Below, in pieces: positions 15,138 through 24,021 of a stretch of DNA of 27,639 bases. Each line of letters begins with the position of its first letter. Positions within the stretch are counted from its first letter, which is position 1. The position numbers and the translations under genes are program-made. The stretch is from CAVXAE01 sp044225565 (GTDB lineage Bacteria > Pseudomonadota > Gammaproteobacteria > Steroidobacterales > Steroidobacteraceae), in assembly GCA_044225565.1 (NCBI GenBank), contig JBGAIL010000048.1, positions 1 to 27,639 on the forward strand, given 5' to 3'. Under the pieces are notes generated by a model, which was given only the letters and a program-made list of their open reading frames with translations, did not search any database and was not told where the DNA came from.

Positions 15138-17744
15138 TCACGGCAGCTGCATGATGGGCTGCGGCATCGCCAGGTAGTGCCCTTGCGCGTAGTCGACGCC
15201 CATGCGCTCGAGCTCCTCCAGCACCTCCCGCGACTCCACGCACTCCGCCACCGTGGCGATCCCCAAGGCCTTTCCCACCTTCGCGATCGCCTCCACCATG
15301 CTGCGGTCCACCGGGCTCGTGGCGATCTGCCCCACGAACTGCCCATCGATCTTGAGGAAGTCCACCGGCAGCGTCTTCAGGTACATGAACGAAGAGAGGC
15401 CGCTGCCGAAATCGTCCAGCGAGAACTTGCAGCCCCGCGCCTTGAGCTCGCGCATGAAATTGATGGCATCGGCGAGGTTCGTGACCGCCGCCGTCTCGGT
15501 GATCTCGAAGCACAGCGCCGAGGCGATTTCCGCATCGCCTACGTGCGCCAGCACCTGGCCGAGGAAGGTCTGCTCGTTGAGCGAGGTGCCGGACACGTTC
15601 ACCGCGATCAGCGGCAGCGGGGTGCCGCTGCGCTGCCGCGCGCTCAGCAGGTCCACCGCGCTCGCCACCATCCACTGGTCGATGATCGCCATCGCGTTGT
15701 AGCGCTCGGCCGCGGGAATGAATTCGCCGGGCGGCACGAGCTGCCCGTCCTCGCCGCGCAGCCGCACCGTGAGCTCGTAGAAATGCCGGGGATGGGCCAC
15801 GGCCGTCGCGACGATGGGCTGGAAGAAGATCTCGAGGCGGTTCTCCTCCACCGCACGCGCAATCCGCGCCACCCAGTGCATCTCGCGATGCCTGGCCGAG
15901 ACGCCGTTCGGATCGTAGACGTGGATGCGGTTGCGCCCGCCGTCTTTCGCGGTGTAGCAGGCGATGTCCGCCGCGGTCATGATGCTTGCGACGTTCTCGG
16001 TGTCGCGCTTGATCTCCACCACGCCGACGCTGGCGCCCACCGACATGGTGTTGGTGCCCCAGATGAACCGGTAGTCGCGAATGGACTGGCGCACGCCTTC
16101 GGCGATGCGCGTGGCCTGCGCCAGTGTGCAATCCTCCAGCAGCACGCCGAACTCATCGCCGCCGAGCCGTGCGATGGTGTCCGACATGCGCACGCGCGTC
16201 TGCAGCAGCCCCGTGACGTCGCGGAGAAGCCGATCGCCGGCCTGATGCCCGCAGGTGTCGTTGACCACCTTGAACTGGTCGAGGTCGATGTACAGCAGCG
16301 CGTAGTTGCCGTCCCCACGCTGCGCCGCCGCCACTGCGACGTGCAGCCGGTTGTCGAACTCGCGGCGGTTGATGAGCCCGGTGAGCGCGTCATGGCTCGC
16401 CTGATAGGACAGCGCCCGCTTCAGGCGGCGCTCCTTCGTCACGTCGTGGAACACGATCACCGCACCGATGACCTGCCCCTGGCGGTCGAAGATGGGCGCC
16501 GCGGACTCCTGGATCGCGATCTCCTGGCCCGAGCGGGTGACCAGCACCGTCTGGTCCGTGGCGCTCGCCGGCTCGCCGCGTCCCAGCACCCCGTGCAGCG
16601 GATTGCCGATCTCCTCGCGCGTGCCTTCGTGGATCAGCTTCAGCACTTCGCCGATGGGCCGCTCGCGGGCCTCCGCCATGGTCCAGCCGGTGTGGCTCTC
16701 GGCCACCGGATTCATGTAGTCGATGCGACCTTGCGCATCCGTGCTGATCACCGCGTCCCCGATGGATTGCAGCGTGACCTGCGCCCGCTCCTTCTCGGCG
16801 AACATGGCCTGCTCGGCACGCTTGCGCTCGGTGATGTCGATGAACGTGCCTTCGTAGCCGGTCACTTCACCGTTCGCGTCGCGCACCGCGCGGGCGTTCT
16901 CCATGACGGGGACCGGCTGGCCGTCGCGGCGACGGATCTGGAATTCCGCGTTGCGCACTTTGCCGGCGGCATCGATGCGCTTCACCAGCTCCGCGCGGTC
17001 GTCCTGGTTCCAATAGATGAGCGCGGCGCTGGGCAGCGCGTAGATCTCCTCGGCGGTGTCGTAGCCCAGAAGGCGCACGAGCGCAGGGTTCACGGACACG
17101 AACCGGCCCTCGCGCGTGCTCTGGTACACGCCTTCGGTGATGTTCTCGAACAGCCCGCGATATTTCGCTTCACTGTTGCGCAGCGCCTCCTCCGAGAGGC
17201 GCCGCTCGATGGCGATGCCGGCAAGCTGCGCAGCGTGCGCCATGCCATCCACTTCGGTGGAATTCGGCAGGCTCGGCTCCGTCCGATAGACCCCCAGCGC
17301 GCCGAGGATCTTGCCGTTCGCCGCCTTGATCGGCACGGACCAGGCGGCCCGCAATCCCGAATCCTGGGCGACCTGGCGGCGCTGCTGCCAGTACGGGTCC
17401 TTGACGAGGTCTGCCACCAGCACCTGGCGGCCGAGATACACCGCCGCCGCGCACGAGCCGTTGCGGATGTCGATGGCCGAGCGCGCGAGCACGGCCCGGA
17501 GCCGCTCCGGAAGGCGCGGCGCCACGATGTACTCGAAGCTGTCTGCGGCTTCGGCGAGCACGCTCACCGACCCTGTGGAGTCGCGACAGATGGACTCGGC
17601 TAGCCTCGTGATGGACTCGAGCACCGCCGGCAGCGACGCGTTGATGGTGAGCTGCTGGAAGACCTCGCGCTCGGCGGCGGCGATGCTGTCCGCATGCCGG
17701 CGCTGAGCCGAATCGGGCAGCCCCCGGAGTTCAGCCAGCGTCAT
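15138..17744 (-). CDS. GAF-PAS-PAS-GGDEF-EAL cyclic-di-GMP turnover protein
   Basis: The 868-residue cytoplasmic multidomain protein contains in order GAF (about 25-180), two PAS domains with DITERKRAEQ and DVTKERRLKR exits (about 190-435), a diguanylate cyclase and a phosphodiesterase domain. The GGDEF motif is intact (528-532), with an allosteric I-site RMSD at 519-522. The EAL motif is the variant ELT (657-659). NVSG, FEITETA, LDDFGSGLSS, LKIDG and AECVES are all present, so phosphodiesterase activity is plausible. There are no membrane segments, so it should sense cytosolic ligands or redox cues. I chose ATG 17744 because it overlaps the upstream lipoprotein gene by 14 bp and follows a GAAGGG; a start at 17789 is possible. 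Confidence 0.92.
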   Translation of the reverse strand: MTLAELRGLPDSAQRRHADSIAAAEREVFQQLTINASLPAVLESITRLAESICRDSTGSVSVLAEAADSFEYIVAPRLPERLRAVLARSAIDIRNGSCAAAVYLGRQVLVADLVKDPYWQQRRQVAQDSGLRAAWSVPIKAANGKILGALGVYRTEPSLPNSTEVDGMAHAAQLAGIAIERRLSEEALRNSEAKYRGLFENITEGVYQSTREGRFVSVNPALVRLLGYDTAEEIYALPSAALIYWNQDDRAELVKRIDAAGKVRNAEFQIRRRDGQPVPVMENARAVRDANGEVTGYEGTFIDITERKRAEQAMFAEKERAQVTLQSIGDAVISTDAQGRIDYMNPVAESHTGWTMAEARERPIGEVLKLIHEGTREEIGNPLHGVLGRGEPASATDQTVLVTRSGQEIAIQESAAPIFDRQGQVIGAVIVFHDVTKERRLKRALSYQASHDALTGLINRREFDNRLHVAVAAAQRGDGNYALLYIDLDQFKVVNDTCGHQAGDRLLRDVTGLLQTRVRMSDTIARLGGDEFGVLLEDCTLAQATRIAEGVRQSIRDYRFIWGTNTMSVGASVGVVEIKRDTENVASIMTAADIACYTAKDGGRNRIHVYDPNGVSARHREMHWVARIARAVEENRLEIFFQPIVATAVAHPRHFYELTVRLRGEDGQLVPPGEFIPAAERYNAMAIIDQWMVASAVDLLSARQRSGTPLPLIAVNVSGTSLNEQTFLGQVLAHVGDAEIASALCFEITETAAVTNLADAINFMRELKARGCKFSLDDFGSGLSSFMYLKTLPVDFLKIDGQFVGQIATSPVDRSMVEAIAKVGKALGIATVAECVESREVLEELERMGVDYAQGHYLAMPQPIMQLP

Positions 17745-18285
17745 CGCCCTTCGCGGCCCCCTTCTTCGGTGACCACTCCGCGATGCCACTGCCCGCGATC
17801 AGCGGAATGGAGAAAGTGCGCGAGACGGATTCGCTGTCGGAATCCATGAGCACCACTGCCTGCACGGCGAAGATGCCGTCGCGCTTCGGCAGGATGGTGA
17901 GGGTGTGCGTGATGGCGGCCCCGACCACCGGGCGCGCGAACTGCTCGGTCTGCTCGCCCTTCACGACGTCCACGCCGTCTGCCGCGGCGAAGCGGGCATG
18001 GAGCCGCTCGAGCCGGCTCACCGGGATGAGGACCAGCGAGATGTCCGTGGGCTTGCCGACCTCGGGCCGCTGGACGAGCTCGAATTTCACGTCCACCGCG
18101 GACTTCTGCGAGTCCGCGCTGACCGCAGCGACCATGTTGGCGGCGAGCTTCGAGGCCTGGGGGCTGATGACGCGCTTGCCGGCCGTGCCGGTCGCGGCCT
18201 CCTCGGAAGCGGAGTCGCAAGCGGCCATGCCGGCGGCCATGCCGAACGCCGCGATGGCGATCCTCGCTGAATGGGGTATCCGCAT
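17731..18285 (-). CDS. Putative lipoprotein of unknown function
   Basis: From ATG 18285 the 184-residue product starts with a lipoprotein signal (MRIPHSARIAIAAFGMAAGMAAC, lipidated Cys at about 23), then an Ala/Thr-rich linker. A beta-rich domain follows (FELVQRPEVGKPTDISLVLIP, THTLTILPKRDGIFAVQAVV), ending in a basic tail. The domain reads like a small immunoglobulin-like fold but I recognise no family. It overlaps the c-di-GMP gene by 14 bp and is probably translated with it, so a sensing or envelope partner role is possible but unproven. The frame is open further upstream, but only ATG 18285 places a signal peptide at the N-terminus. Confidence 0.7.
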   Translation of the reverse strand: MRIPHSARIAIAAFGMAAGMAACDSASEEAATGTAGKRVISPQASKLAANMVAAVSADSQKSAVDVKFELVQRPEVGKPTDISLVLIPVSRLERLHARFAAADGVDVVKGEQTEQFARPVVGAAITHTLTILPKRDGIFAVQAVVLMDSDSESVSRTFSIPLIAGSGIAEWSPKKGAAKGDDAG

Positions 18286-18328
18286 GTCCAGTCGCTCCGG
18301 CTCCGAGGGCGCTAACGCTAACTCCTGG

Positions 18329-19318
18329 TCACGAGCACAACAAGGGCGGTGAATCGATGGCCGCCATCTGCTCAAGCAGGTCCCCGATGTGCCCCTCCCA
18401 GTACCGCACCTCGGCGAATCCGGGGAAGGCCCGGGGGAACGCCGGGTCGCTCCAGCGCTGAGCGATCCATGCGGCGTGGTGCATCATACGCAGCGCCCGC
18501 AGCGGCTCGATGAGCAACAGCTCGCGGAAGTCGAAATCGGCGAACTGCTGATAGCCCTCCAGCAGCTCGCGCCATTGCGCCTGCTGCTCCTCCGGGCCGC
18601 CGGACAGCAGCATCCACAGATCCTGCACCGCGGGGCCCATCACACAATCGTCCAGGTCCACGAACACCGGCCCACGCTCGTTCCACAGCAGGTTGCCGAG
18701 GTGGCAGTCCCCGTGGATGCGTAGCTCGCGCGGCCGCCCGGCGGATTCGAAAGCCCCGCGGACCCGCTCCAGCAGCGCCCCGCTCGCGCGCTCGTACGAT
18801 TGTGACCCTCGGGGCACCATTCCGGATTCCAGCGACGGCCTTGCGGGACTCCTCCCGCGACGCTTCACCGTCAGTCGCAACCGTGGCCGAAAAGGGCGTG
18901 TGGCGCCCAGCCGGTGCATACGGGCAAGCGTCCTCCCCAGCATCTCACGGCTTCCGGGGCGTCGAGCTCGGGGGCCCGGCCGGGCATCCAGGGAAACACG
19001 GTGTAGCGGAAGCCGGCGAAGCCCAAAGGAGTGCTGCCCGAAACAGGCACGGGCCGCCACAGGCAGCTCGCGGCGGCCAGCTCCGCAGCGCAGCGCTCGT
19101 CACGATCTGGGCGTCGCTCCAGCGATGCGGCCGGTAGAATCCCAGCGCGGCACGTGGCCCAGGCCTTTTCCCAGCTGATAAACGCGGTTCTCGTAGCTAT
19201 TCAGGGCGAACAGACGGCCGTCCACGTCGCATCCGGCAGCCGCGGCGGCGTCGAGCACCACCTCCGGCGACAAGCCTGCGAACGGCGTCGCATCGGCGCC
19301 ATGTGTTTTCCTTATCAT
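18329..19318 (-). pseudogene. srkA: Stress-response kinase SrkA/RdoA (YihE) with multiple frameshifts
   Basis: Pieces of one SrkA-like kinase lie on three minus-strand frames. The N-terminus starts at ATG 19318 (TPFAGLSPEVVLDA, LFALNSYENRVYQLG). Then come FYRPHRWSDAQIV, CAAELAAAS...GFAGFRYTVFPWMPG, MLGRTLARMHRLGATRPF and an intact C-terminal part with IHGDCHLGNLLW and VFVDLDDCVMGPAVQDLWML. The family is an APH-fold Ser/Thr kinase with a cytoplasmic stress-protective role. At least four indels are needed to join the frames. Two more near 18,830-18,870 compensate each other: an EESRKAV stretch typical of the family is readable only in the alternative frame. Many sit next to G or C runs. The gene is either decayed or badly sequenced; the catalytic loop itself is intact. 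Confidence 0.82.
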
Positions 19319-19353
19319 CCGATCTTTGGTCCGGCCACGGGGCGCTCAGCGAT

Positions 19354-20350
19354 ATGGAACGAGGGACGATTCTAGTCACCGGCGGTGCCGGGCCACATCG
19401 GCAGCCACACGGTGCTCCAGCTGCGCGCGCGCGGCGAGCGCGTGGTGGTGCTGGACAACCTGTCCACGGGATTCCGGCAAAGCGTGCTGGACACACCCCT
19501 CATCGAGGCGAACGTAGGCGACCGCCAGAAGGTGCTGGAGACCCTCCGCAGCTACGGGGTGGATACCGTGATGCATTTTGCGGCGCACACCATCGTGCCG
19601 GAATCGGTAGCCGACCCCCTGAAGTACTACGGCAACAACACCTGCTCCACGCGCAACCTGCTGCAGTGCTGCCACGAGGCCGGGATCAAGCACTTCGTGT
19701 TTTCCTCGACCGCAGCCGTGTACGGCATCCCGGACGGAGATTACGCGGACGAGCACGCCCCGACCGCGCCGATCAACCCGTACGGCACCTCGAAGCTGAT
19801 GTCCGAATGGATGCTGCGGGATCTGTCCGCGGCCTCCAGGCTGCGTTATGTCGCCTTACGGTACTTCAACGTCGCCGGCTCGGACTCGGACGGCCGCATC
19901 GGGCAATCCACCCGGGAGGCCACCCTGCTGGTGAAAGTGGCCTGCCAGGCTGCGGTGGGCAAGCGCCCGCAGGTCTCGGTATTCGGAAACGACTACCCCA
20001 CGCCGGATGGCACAGGGGTGCGGGACTACATCCACGTGGAAGACCTGGCCACCGCGCACCTGAATGCGCTCGACTACCTGCGTGCGGACGGTGCGTCCGC
20101 CACCCTGAACTGCGGATATGGGGCATGGTTACAGCGTCCGCGAGGTGCTCGCCAGCGTCGAGCGCATCGCCGGTCACCCGCTGAAAGTAGTGGAGTCTCC
20201 ACGCCGTGCCGGCGACCCACCGTCCTGGTGGCACGCCGAGCGCATCCTGCTCGGTGCTCGGCTGGCGACCCCGGCTTCGACGACCTGGACACCATCGTCC
20301 GCACCTCCCTCAGCTGGGGAGCGGCAGCTGCCGCGCAACCCTGGTGGCGG
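19354..20350 (+). pseudogene. galE: UDP-glucose 4-epimerase GalE with several frameshifts
   Basis: GalE interconverts UDP-glucose and UDP-galactose. From ATG 19354 the start reads MERGTILVTGGAG, then an extra base at 19390-19394 moves the NAD-motif continuation HIGSHTVLQLRARGERVVVL to another frame. About 720 bp are then clean, including FSSTAAVYGIPD and the catalytic INPYGTSKLMSEWML (YxxxK). After TLNCGYG an extra G near 20117-20120 shifts HGYSVREVLASVERI. At least three more shifts follow, interrupting GDPPS, AERI, SVLGWRP, FDDLDTIVRTSLSW and ERQLPRNP. Most shifts fall in GGGG or CCCC runs. The stop codon cannot be placed. It diverges from srkA with 35 bp between. Confidence 0.82.
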
Positions 20351-20364
20351 CGAGCCGGCCGGAG

Positions 20365-20427
20365 GGGTCAGGCCTTTACCAATCGAGCAGGGCGCCCGCA
20401 GCACCTGGCGATTGCAAGACCTGACCC
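20365..20427. repeat. REP-like nested hairpin between galE and glrK
   Basis: Outer arms GGGTCAGG (20365-20372) and CCTGACCC (20420-20427) enclose inner arms CAATCG (20380-20385) and CGATTG (20409-20414). A central palindrome GGGCGCCC lies at 20390-20397. The whole 63-bp unit folds as one interrupted hairpin without a U-run. Outer arms of the GGGTCAGG type recall REP or miniature inverted-repeat elements of gammaproteobacteria; that link is from memory and only one copy is seen in the window. Confidence 0.55.
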
Positions 20428-20447
20428 ATTCAATCCCGAGGCGCAGT

Positions 20448-20462
20448 TACAATCCCGGGCCC
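20448..20462 (+). promoter_or_regulatory. glrK promoter -10 element
   Basis: TACAAT (20448-20453) is followed by only 9 nt (CCCGGGCCC) before the ATG at 20463, which leaves no room for a ribosome binding site and predicts a leader of about 2 nt. There is no convincing -35 hexamer at 17 bp. The layout copies that of the UBP zinc-finger gene (TAGAAT-CCCGCCGC-ATG). Confidence 0.5.
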
Positions 20463-21950
20463 ATGCGCTGGCCCCGCCCCAAATCCTTAAGCAGCCTCAT
20501 GCTCTTCGGCCTGGCGCTCATCGCCGTGCCGCTGCTCGTCGCCATCGTGAACGCCGGGCTGCAGATCCGTGCGCTCGCGGATCGCGGCCAGAAGCTCGTG
20601 GAGGACGGCGTAGTCGCCGCCCGGGCGAGCCAGGACCTCTTCGCGCAAATCGCCTTCCTCGAGCGCACCGCCCGCCTCTACGAGGTGCTCAAGGAGCCGA
20701 ACCTGCTGGATGTGTACCGCAAGCAGGACGAGCGCCTGAGCGCCACCCGCGCCCAGCTCTATCGCCAGCTGCAGGCCCGGCCCGCGCGCGAGCTGCTCGA
20801 TGAGCTGGGCAACCTCCAGGGAACGATCCGCAGCGGCCTGCTGTCCACACCCCGGTTCGCCGCGGATCCGGCGGAGCTGTCGCGCCGTTTCGGCGAGCTG
20901 AGCACGCTCGCGGACAAGGTGGCCCAGCAGAGCAACGCGCAGATCGATGCGGAGGTCGCCTCCCTCGAGATGCAGACGCAGCGTGCGAACCGCAGGCTGT
21001 GGTGGCAGTCGGCGCTGCTGCTGCCCGTCACGCTCATCGCCATCCTGGTGCTCACGCTCGCGGTGGGACGGCCGCTGCGCAAGCTCGACCGGGCGATCAG
21101 CGAGCTCGGCCGGGGCGCGTTCTCGCGGCCCATCACGGTCTCCGGGCCGGTGGACCTCGAGCGGCTCGCCGGGCAGCTCGAGTGGCTGCGCAGCCGCCTG
21201 CTCGACCTCGCGCACGAGCGCAACCGATTCCTGAGGCACATGTCGCACGAACTGAAGACACCGCTCGCGAACATCCGCGAAGGCACCGAGCTCCTGATGG
21301 ACGGCGCGGTCGGCGAGCTGGATCCCAACCAGCGCGAGGTCACGGGCATCCTGCGGGAGAACGGCATCAAGCTGCAGCGCCTCATCGAGAACCTGCTCTC
21401 CTTCAGCGCGTGGCAGACCAACAGCATCGGCCTCGAGACCAGCGAGTTCCGCCTGCGCCCGGTCGTGAAGCAGGTGCTGGAGAACCAGCAGCTCACCCTC
21501 CTCTCGCAGCGCGTGCGGCTCGACGTGAAGATCGAGGACGTCACGCTGGTCGCGGACCGTGGCAAGCTGCGACTGATCCTCGAGAACCTGCTGTCGAATG
21601 CGATCAAATACTCGCCGAAGGGCGGCGCCATCCACATCGGCGCGCGCCGCTCCGGCGAGAACCTGGTGGTGGACGTGGCCGACAGCGGCCCCGGCATCCC
21701 TCCCGAGGAGCGGGCCCACATCTTCGACGCTTTCTACACCAGCCGCTCGCCGAGGGGCGCGAGCGTGAAAGGCACCGGTATTGGCTTGTCCGTGGTACTC
21801 GAATTCGTCTCCGCGCATGGCGGCACGGTTGAAATCGTCGACGGAGCGTTCCCCGGCGCGCACTTCCGCATCACCATGCCCGTGCGGCCCAGCATCGGCG
21901 AGCGGCCTGAGAAGAGTGCGAATGGCAAGGAGCGCGCCCATGCGGCATAG
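20463..21950 (+). CDS. glrK: Sensor histidine kinase GlrK (QseE)
   Basis: The 495-residue inner-membrane kinase has transmembrane segment 1 at about residues 10-32 and a periplasmic helical domain at about 33-177. Transmembrane segment 2 is at about 178-200, followed by a HAMP linker. The dimerisation domain has FLRHMSHELKTPLANIREGT with phosphorylated H262. The ATPase domain contains NLLSNAIKYSP, DSGPGIP and GTGIGLSVVLEF. Sequence and gene order (kinase, lipoprotein, sigma-54 regulator) match the enterobacterial glrK-qseG-glrR operon, which responds to envelope and surface signals. Its frame is open upstream into the galE remnant, but ATG 20463 sits directly after a -10 element and starts the membrane segment. 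The 3' end overlaps the next gene by 11 bp. Confidence 0.92.
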   Translation: MRWPRPKSLSSLMLFGLALIAVPLLVAIVNAGLQIRALADRGQKLVEDGVVAARASQDLFAQIAFLERTARLYEVLKEPNLLDVYRKQDERLSATRAQLYRQLQARPARELLDELGNLQGTIRSGLLSTPRFAADPAELSRRFGELSTLADKVAQQSNAQIDAEVASLEMQTQRANRRLWWQSALLLPVTLIAILVLTLAVGRPLRKLDRAISELGRGAFSRPITVSGPVDLERLAGQLEWLRSRLLDLAHERNRFLRHMSHELKTPLANIREGTELLMDGAVGELDPNQREVTGILRENGIKLQRLIENLLSFSAWQTNSIGLETSEFRLRPVVKQVLENQQLTLLSQRVRLDVKIEDVTLVADRGKLRLILENLLSNAIKYSPKGGAIHIGARRSGENLVVDVADSGPGIPPEERAHIFDAFYTSRSPRGASVKGTGIGLSVVLEFVSAHGGTVEIVDGAFPGAHFRITMPVRPSIGERPEKSANGKERAHAA

Positions 21951-22542
21951 CGCGCTCGCAATGGCACTCGCCTTCACCCTGATCGCGGGCTGCGAGACCA
22001 CCAGCTTCAAACGTGAGCACGCTCGCGAGCCCGCGCCCGTGCCGGACCGCGCGGCCGCCTCCGCCAGCGCACTCACCGAATGCCTCGAGTTGTTGCAGAA
22101 GCTGGTTCAGGCCGCGCCGGCCGAGCAGGCGGAGATGCTGGCGACCGCGCAGCGCGAGTACGAGCTCGCCCCGACGCCGAGCCATCAATTGCGATATGCG
22201 ATGGTGCTGGCCGCGCCCGGTCACTCGGCCACCGATCTGCCCAATGCGCAGCGCCTGTTGCGCGAACTGACGGCCACGCCAGAGACCCTGCTGCCCGCCG
22301 AGCGCGCGCTCGCGTTTCTCGAGCTGCAGAAGGTTGACTCCCAACTGACGCTGGCGGCCGAGAACCGCCGCCTGCAGAGCACGGTGTCGCGCGAAGACCG
22401 CGAAAAGCTCGCCGCGCTCAACAAGCGTCTGCAAACGGAGACAGACGAGAATGCGCGCTTGCGCAAAGAGCTGGACGAAGCGCACGCAAAGCTCGACGCG
22501 ATTGCTAATATCGAGCGCTCCCTCAACGAGCGCAAGCCGTGA
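21940..22542 (+). CDS. GlrK-associated lipoprotein (QseG/YfhG-like)
   Basis: The 200-residue lipoprotein has the signal MRHSALAMALAFTLIAGC (lipidated C18). An alpha-helical middle part (ECLELLQKLVQAAPAEQAEM) and a C-terminal coiled coil of about 70 residues rich in Glu, Lys and Leu (ENRRLQSTVSREDREKLAAL) follow. The start at 21940 has an AAGGAG 9 nt upstream, inside glrK. In enterobacteria the equivalent outer-membrane lipoprotein QseG contacts and activates the kinase. Sequence similarity to QseG is weak by eye, so the assignment rests mainly on its position between glrK and glrR. It ends in a GTGA overlap with glrR. Confidence 0.8.
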   Translation: MRHSALAMALAFTLIAGCETTSFKREHAREPAPVPDRAAASASALTECLELLQKLVQAAPAEQAEMLATAQREYELAPTPSHQLRYAMVLAAPGHSATDLPNAQRLLRELTATPETLLPAERALAFLELQKVDSQLTLAAENRRLQSTVSREDREKLAALNKRLQTETDENARLRKELDEAHAKLDAIANIERSLNERKP

Positions 22543-23891
22543 CACCGAACCAGACGGGAAAACGCAAGGCCCGCATCCTCGTCGTCGACGACGACCCGGG
22601 ACTGCTGCGCCTGCTCACCATTCGCCTCCGCGCGGAGAACTACGATGTCGAGGCCGTCGAGAGCGGCGCGCTCGCCCTCGCCGCCGCGAGCCGCTTCCGG
22701 CCGGATCTGGTGATCACCGACCTGCGCATGGATCAGATGGACGGCATCGGCCTCCTCAAGGAGCTGCAGAATCGCTGGCCGGGCCTGAAGGTCATCATCC
22801 TCACCGCGCACGGCACCATCCCGGATGCGGTGCAGGCCACGCAGATGGGCGCGTTCGGCTTCCTCACCAAGCCCGTGGACAAGCAGGAATTGCTGGACCA
22901 GGTGCAGAAGGCGCTGCGCATTTCCGGCTTCGGCGCCTCGGATGAAGACTGGCGCGCGGAGATCGTCACGCGCAGCGCCGCCATGGAAGAGAAGCTCGCG
23001 CAGGCGCACATGGTGGCGGGCACCGACGCGCGCGTGCTCATCACCGGTGACAGCGGCACGGGCAAGGAATTGCTCGCCCGCGCCATCCACAAGGCGAGCC
23101 CGCGCAAGAACAAGCCGTTCGTGGCCATCAACTGCAGCGCCATGGCGGAGAACCTCCTCGAGTCGGAGCTCTTCGGGCACGAGAAGGGCTCGTTCACGGG
23201 CGCCACGCGTTCGCATCGCGGCCTCTTTCACGCCGCGGACGGCGGCACGCTCATGCTGGACGAGATCGGGGACATGCCGATGCGCCTGCAGGTGAAGCTG
23301 CTGCGCGTGCTGCAGGAAAACCTCATCCGGCCCGTCGGCGGGCAGGACGCCATTCCCGTCAACGTGCGAGTCATCTCCGCCACGCACCGCGACCTGCAGC
23401 AGCTCATGAGCGGCGGGCTGTTCCGCGAAGACCTCTATTACCGGCTGAACGTGGTGCACATCGAGATGCCTCCGCTGAGCCGGCGGCGTGAGGACATCCC
23501 GCTGCTCGTCGCTCACTTCCTCGCACAGATCGCGAAGGAAAGCGGCGTGCGCAAGATCTACGCGCCTGAAGCCGTGGAGCTGCTCGCCACGGCGGACTGG
23601 CCGGGCAACATCCGGCAGTTGCAGAACGTGGTGCGGCAGAACGTCGCGCTCTCGCAGACTCCGATCATTCCGGTGGAGCTCGTGCAGCAATCACTGTGCG
23701 GTGGACCGGGGCGCCTGCCTTCCTTCGATGAAGCTCGCGACGAGTTCACGCGCAGCTACCTCTCGCAGATCCTGCAGATCACCGGGGGCAACGTCAGCCA
23801 GGCGGCGCGGCTGGCCAAGCGCAACCGGACGGATTTCTACAAGCTGCTGGGGCGCCACCAGCTGACGCCTGAAGAGTTCAAGCAGCGCTGA
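22539..23891 (+). CDS. glrR: Sigma-54-dependent response regulator GlrR (QseF)
   Basis: The 450-residue NtrC-type activator has a receiver (ILVVDDDP, phosphoacceptor D61 in LVITDLRM, LTKPVD). The AAA+ domain has Walker A GDSGTGKE (170-177), a sigma-54 contact loop GSFTGA (217-222, a serine variant of GAFTGA), GGTLMLDEIGDMP and arginine-finger region FREDLYYRLNVV. A C-terminal Fis-type HTH follows (ITGGNVSQAARLAKRNRTDF). The LPSFDEARDEF linker and the NRTDFYKLL helix are characteristic of GlrR. It activates sigma-54 promoters after phosphorylation by GlrK. Its targets (glmY in E. coli) are not in this window. It starts with GTG overlapping the lipoprotein stop. Confidence 0.94.
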   Translation: MTPNQTGKRKARILVVDDDPGLLRLLTIRLRAENYDVEAVESGALALAAASRFRPDLVITDLRMDQMDGIGLLKELQNRWPGLKVIILTAHGTIPDAVQATQMGAFGFLTKPVDKQELLDQVQKALRISGFGASDEDWRAEIVTRSAAMEEKLAQAHMVAGTDARVLITGDSGTGKELLARAIHKASPRKNKPFVAINCSAMAENLLESELFGHEKGSFTGATRSHRGLFHAADGGTLMLDEIGDMPMRLQVKLLRVLQENLIRPVGGQDAIPVNVRVISATHRDLQQLMSGGLFREDLYYRLNVVHIEMPPLSRRREDIPLLVAHFLAQIAKESGVRKIYAPEAVELLATADWPGNIRQLQNVVRQNVALSQTPIIPVELVQQSLCGGPGRLPSFDEARDEFTRSYLSQILQITGGNVSQAARLAKRNRTDFYKLLGRHQLTPEEFKQR

Positions 23892-23901
23892 GTCGAACAT
23901 T

Positions 23902-23918
23902 CCGCCGAGGAACGGCGG
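23902..23918 (+). terminator. GC-rich hairpin after glrR
   Basis: CCGCCG (23902-23907) and CGGCGG (23913-23918) form a perfect 6-bp stem with an AGGAA loop, 10 bp after the glrR stop. It lies between convergent genes. No T-run follows, so it is at best a weak or Rho-assisted terminator. I see nothing else in the 130-bp gap to the acyltransferase gene. Confidence 0.35.
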
Positions 23919-24021
23919 TCGCAGAGGCCTGCGCATGCGAGTGGCCGAGTGCGGAGGAGCCAGGGAGGCACCGGCCGGCCCTCCGCGAGCGGCACCAAGC
24001 CCCCGCGCGAGCGTTCGCAAA

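Noticed and set aside
19134..19160. TAGAATCCC promoter-like sequence on the plus strand
   Set aside because: It lies inside the srkA remnant, opposite a family-conserved stretch, with no plausible plus-strand gene after it.
20118..20462. Longer GlrK with an N-terminal GalE-like domain
   Set aside because: The open frame is chance joining of a frameshifted galE tail; a -10 element and the first membrane segment mark the real start at 20463.
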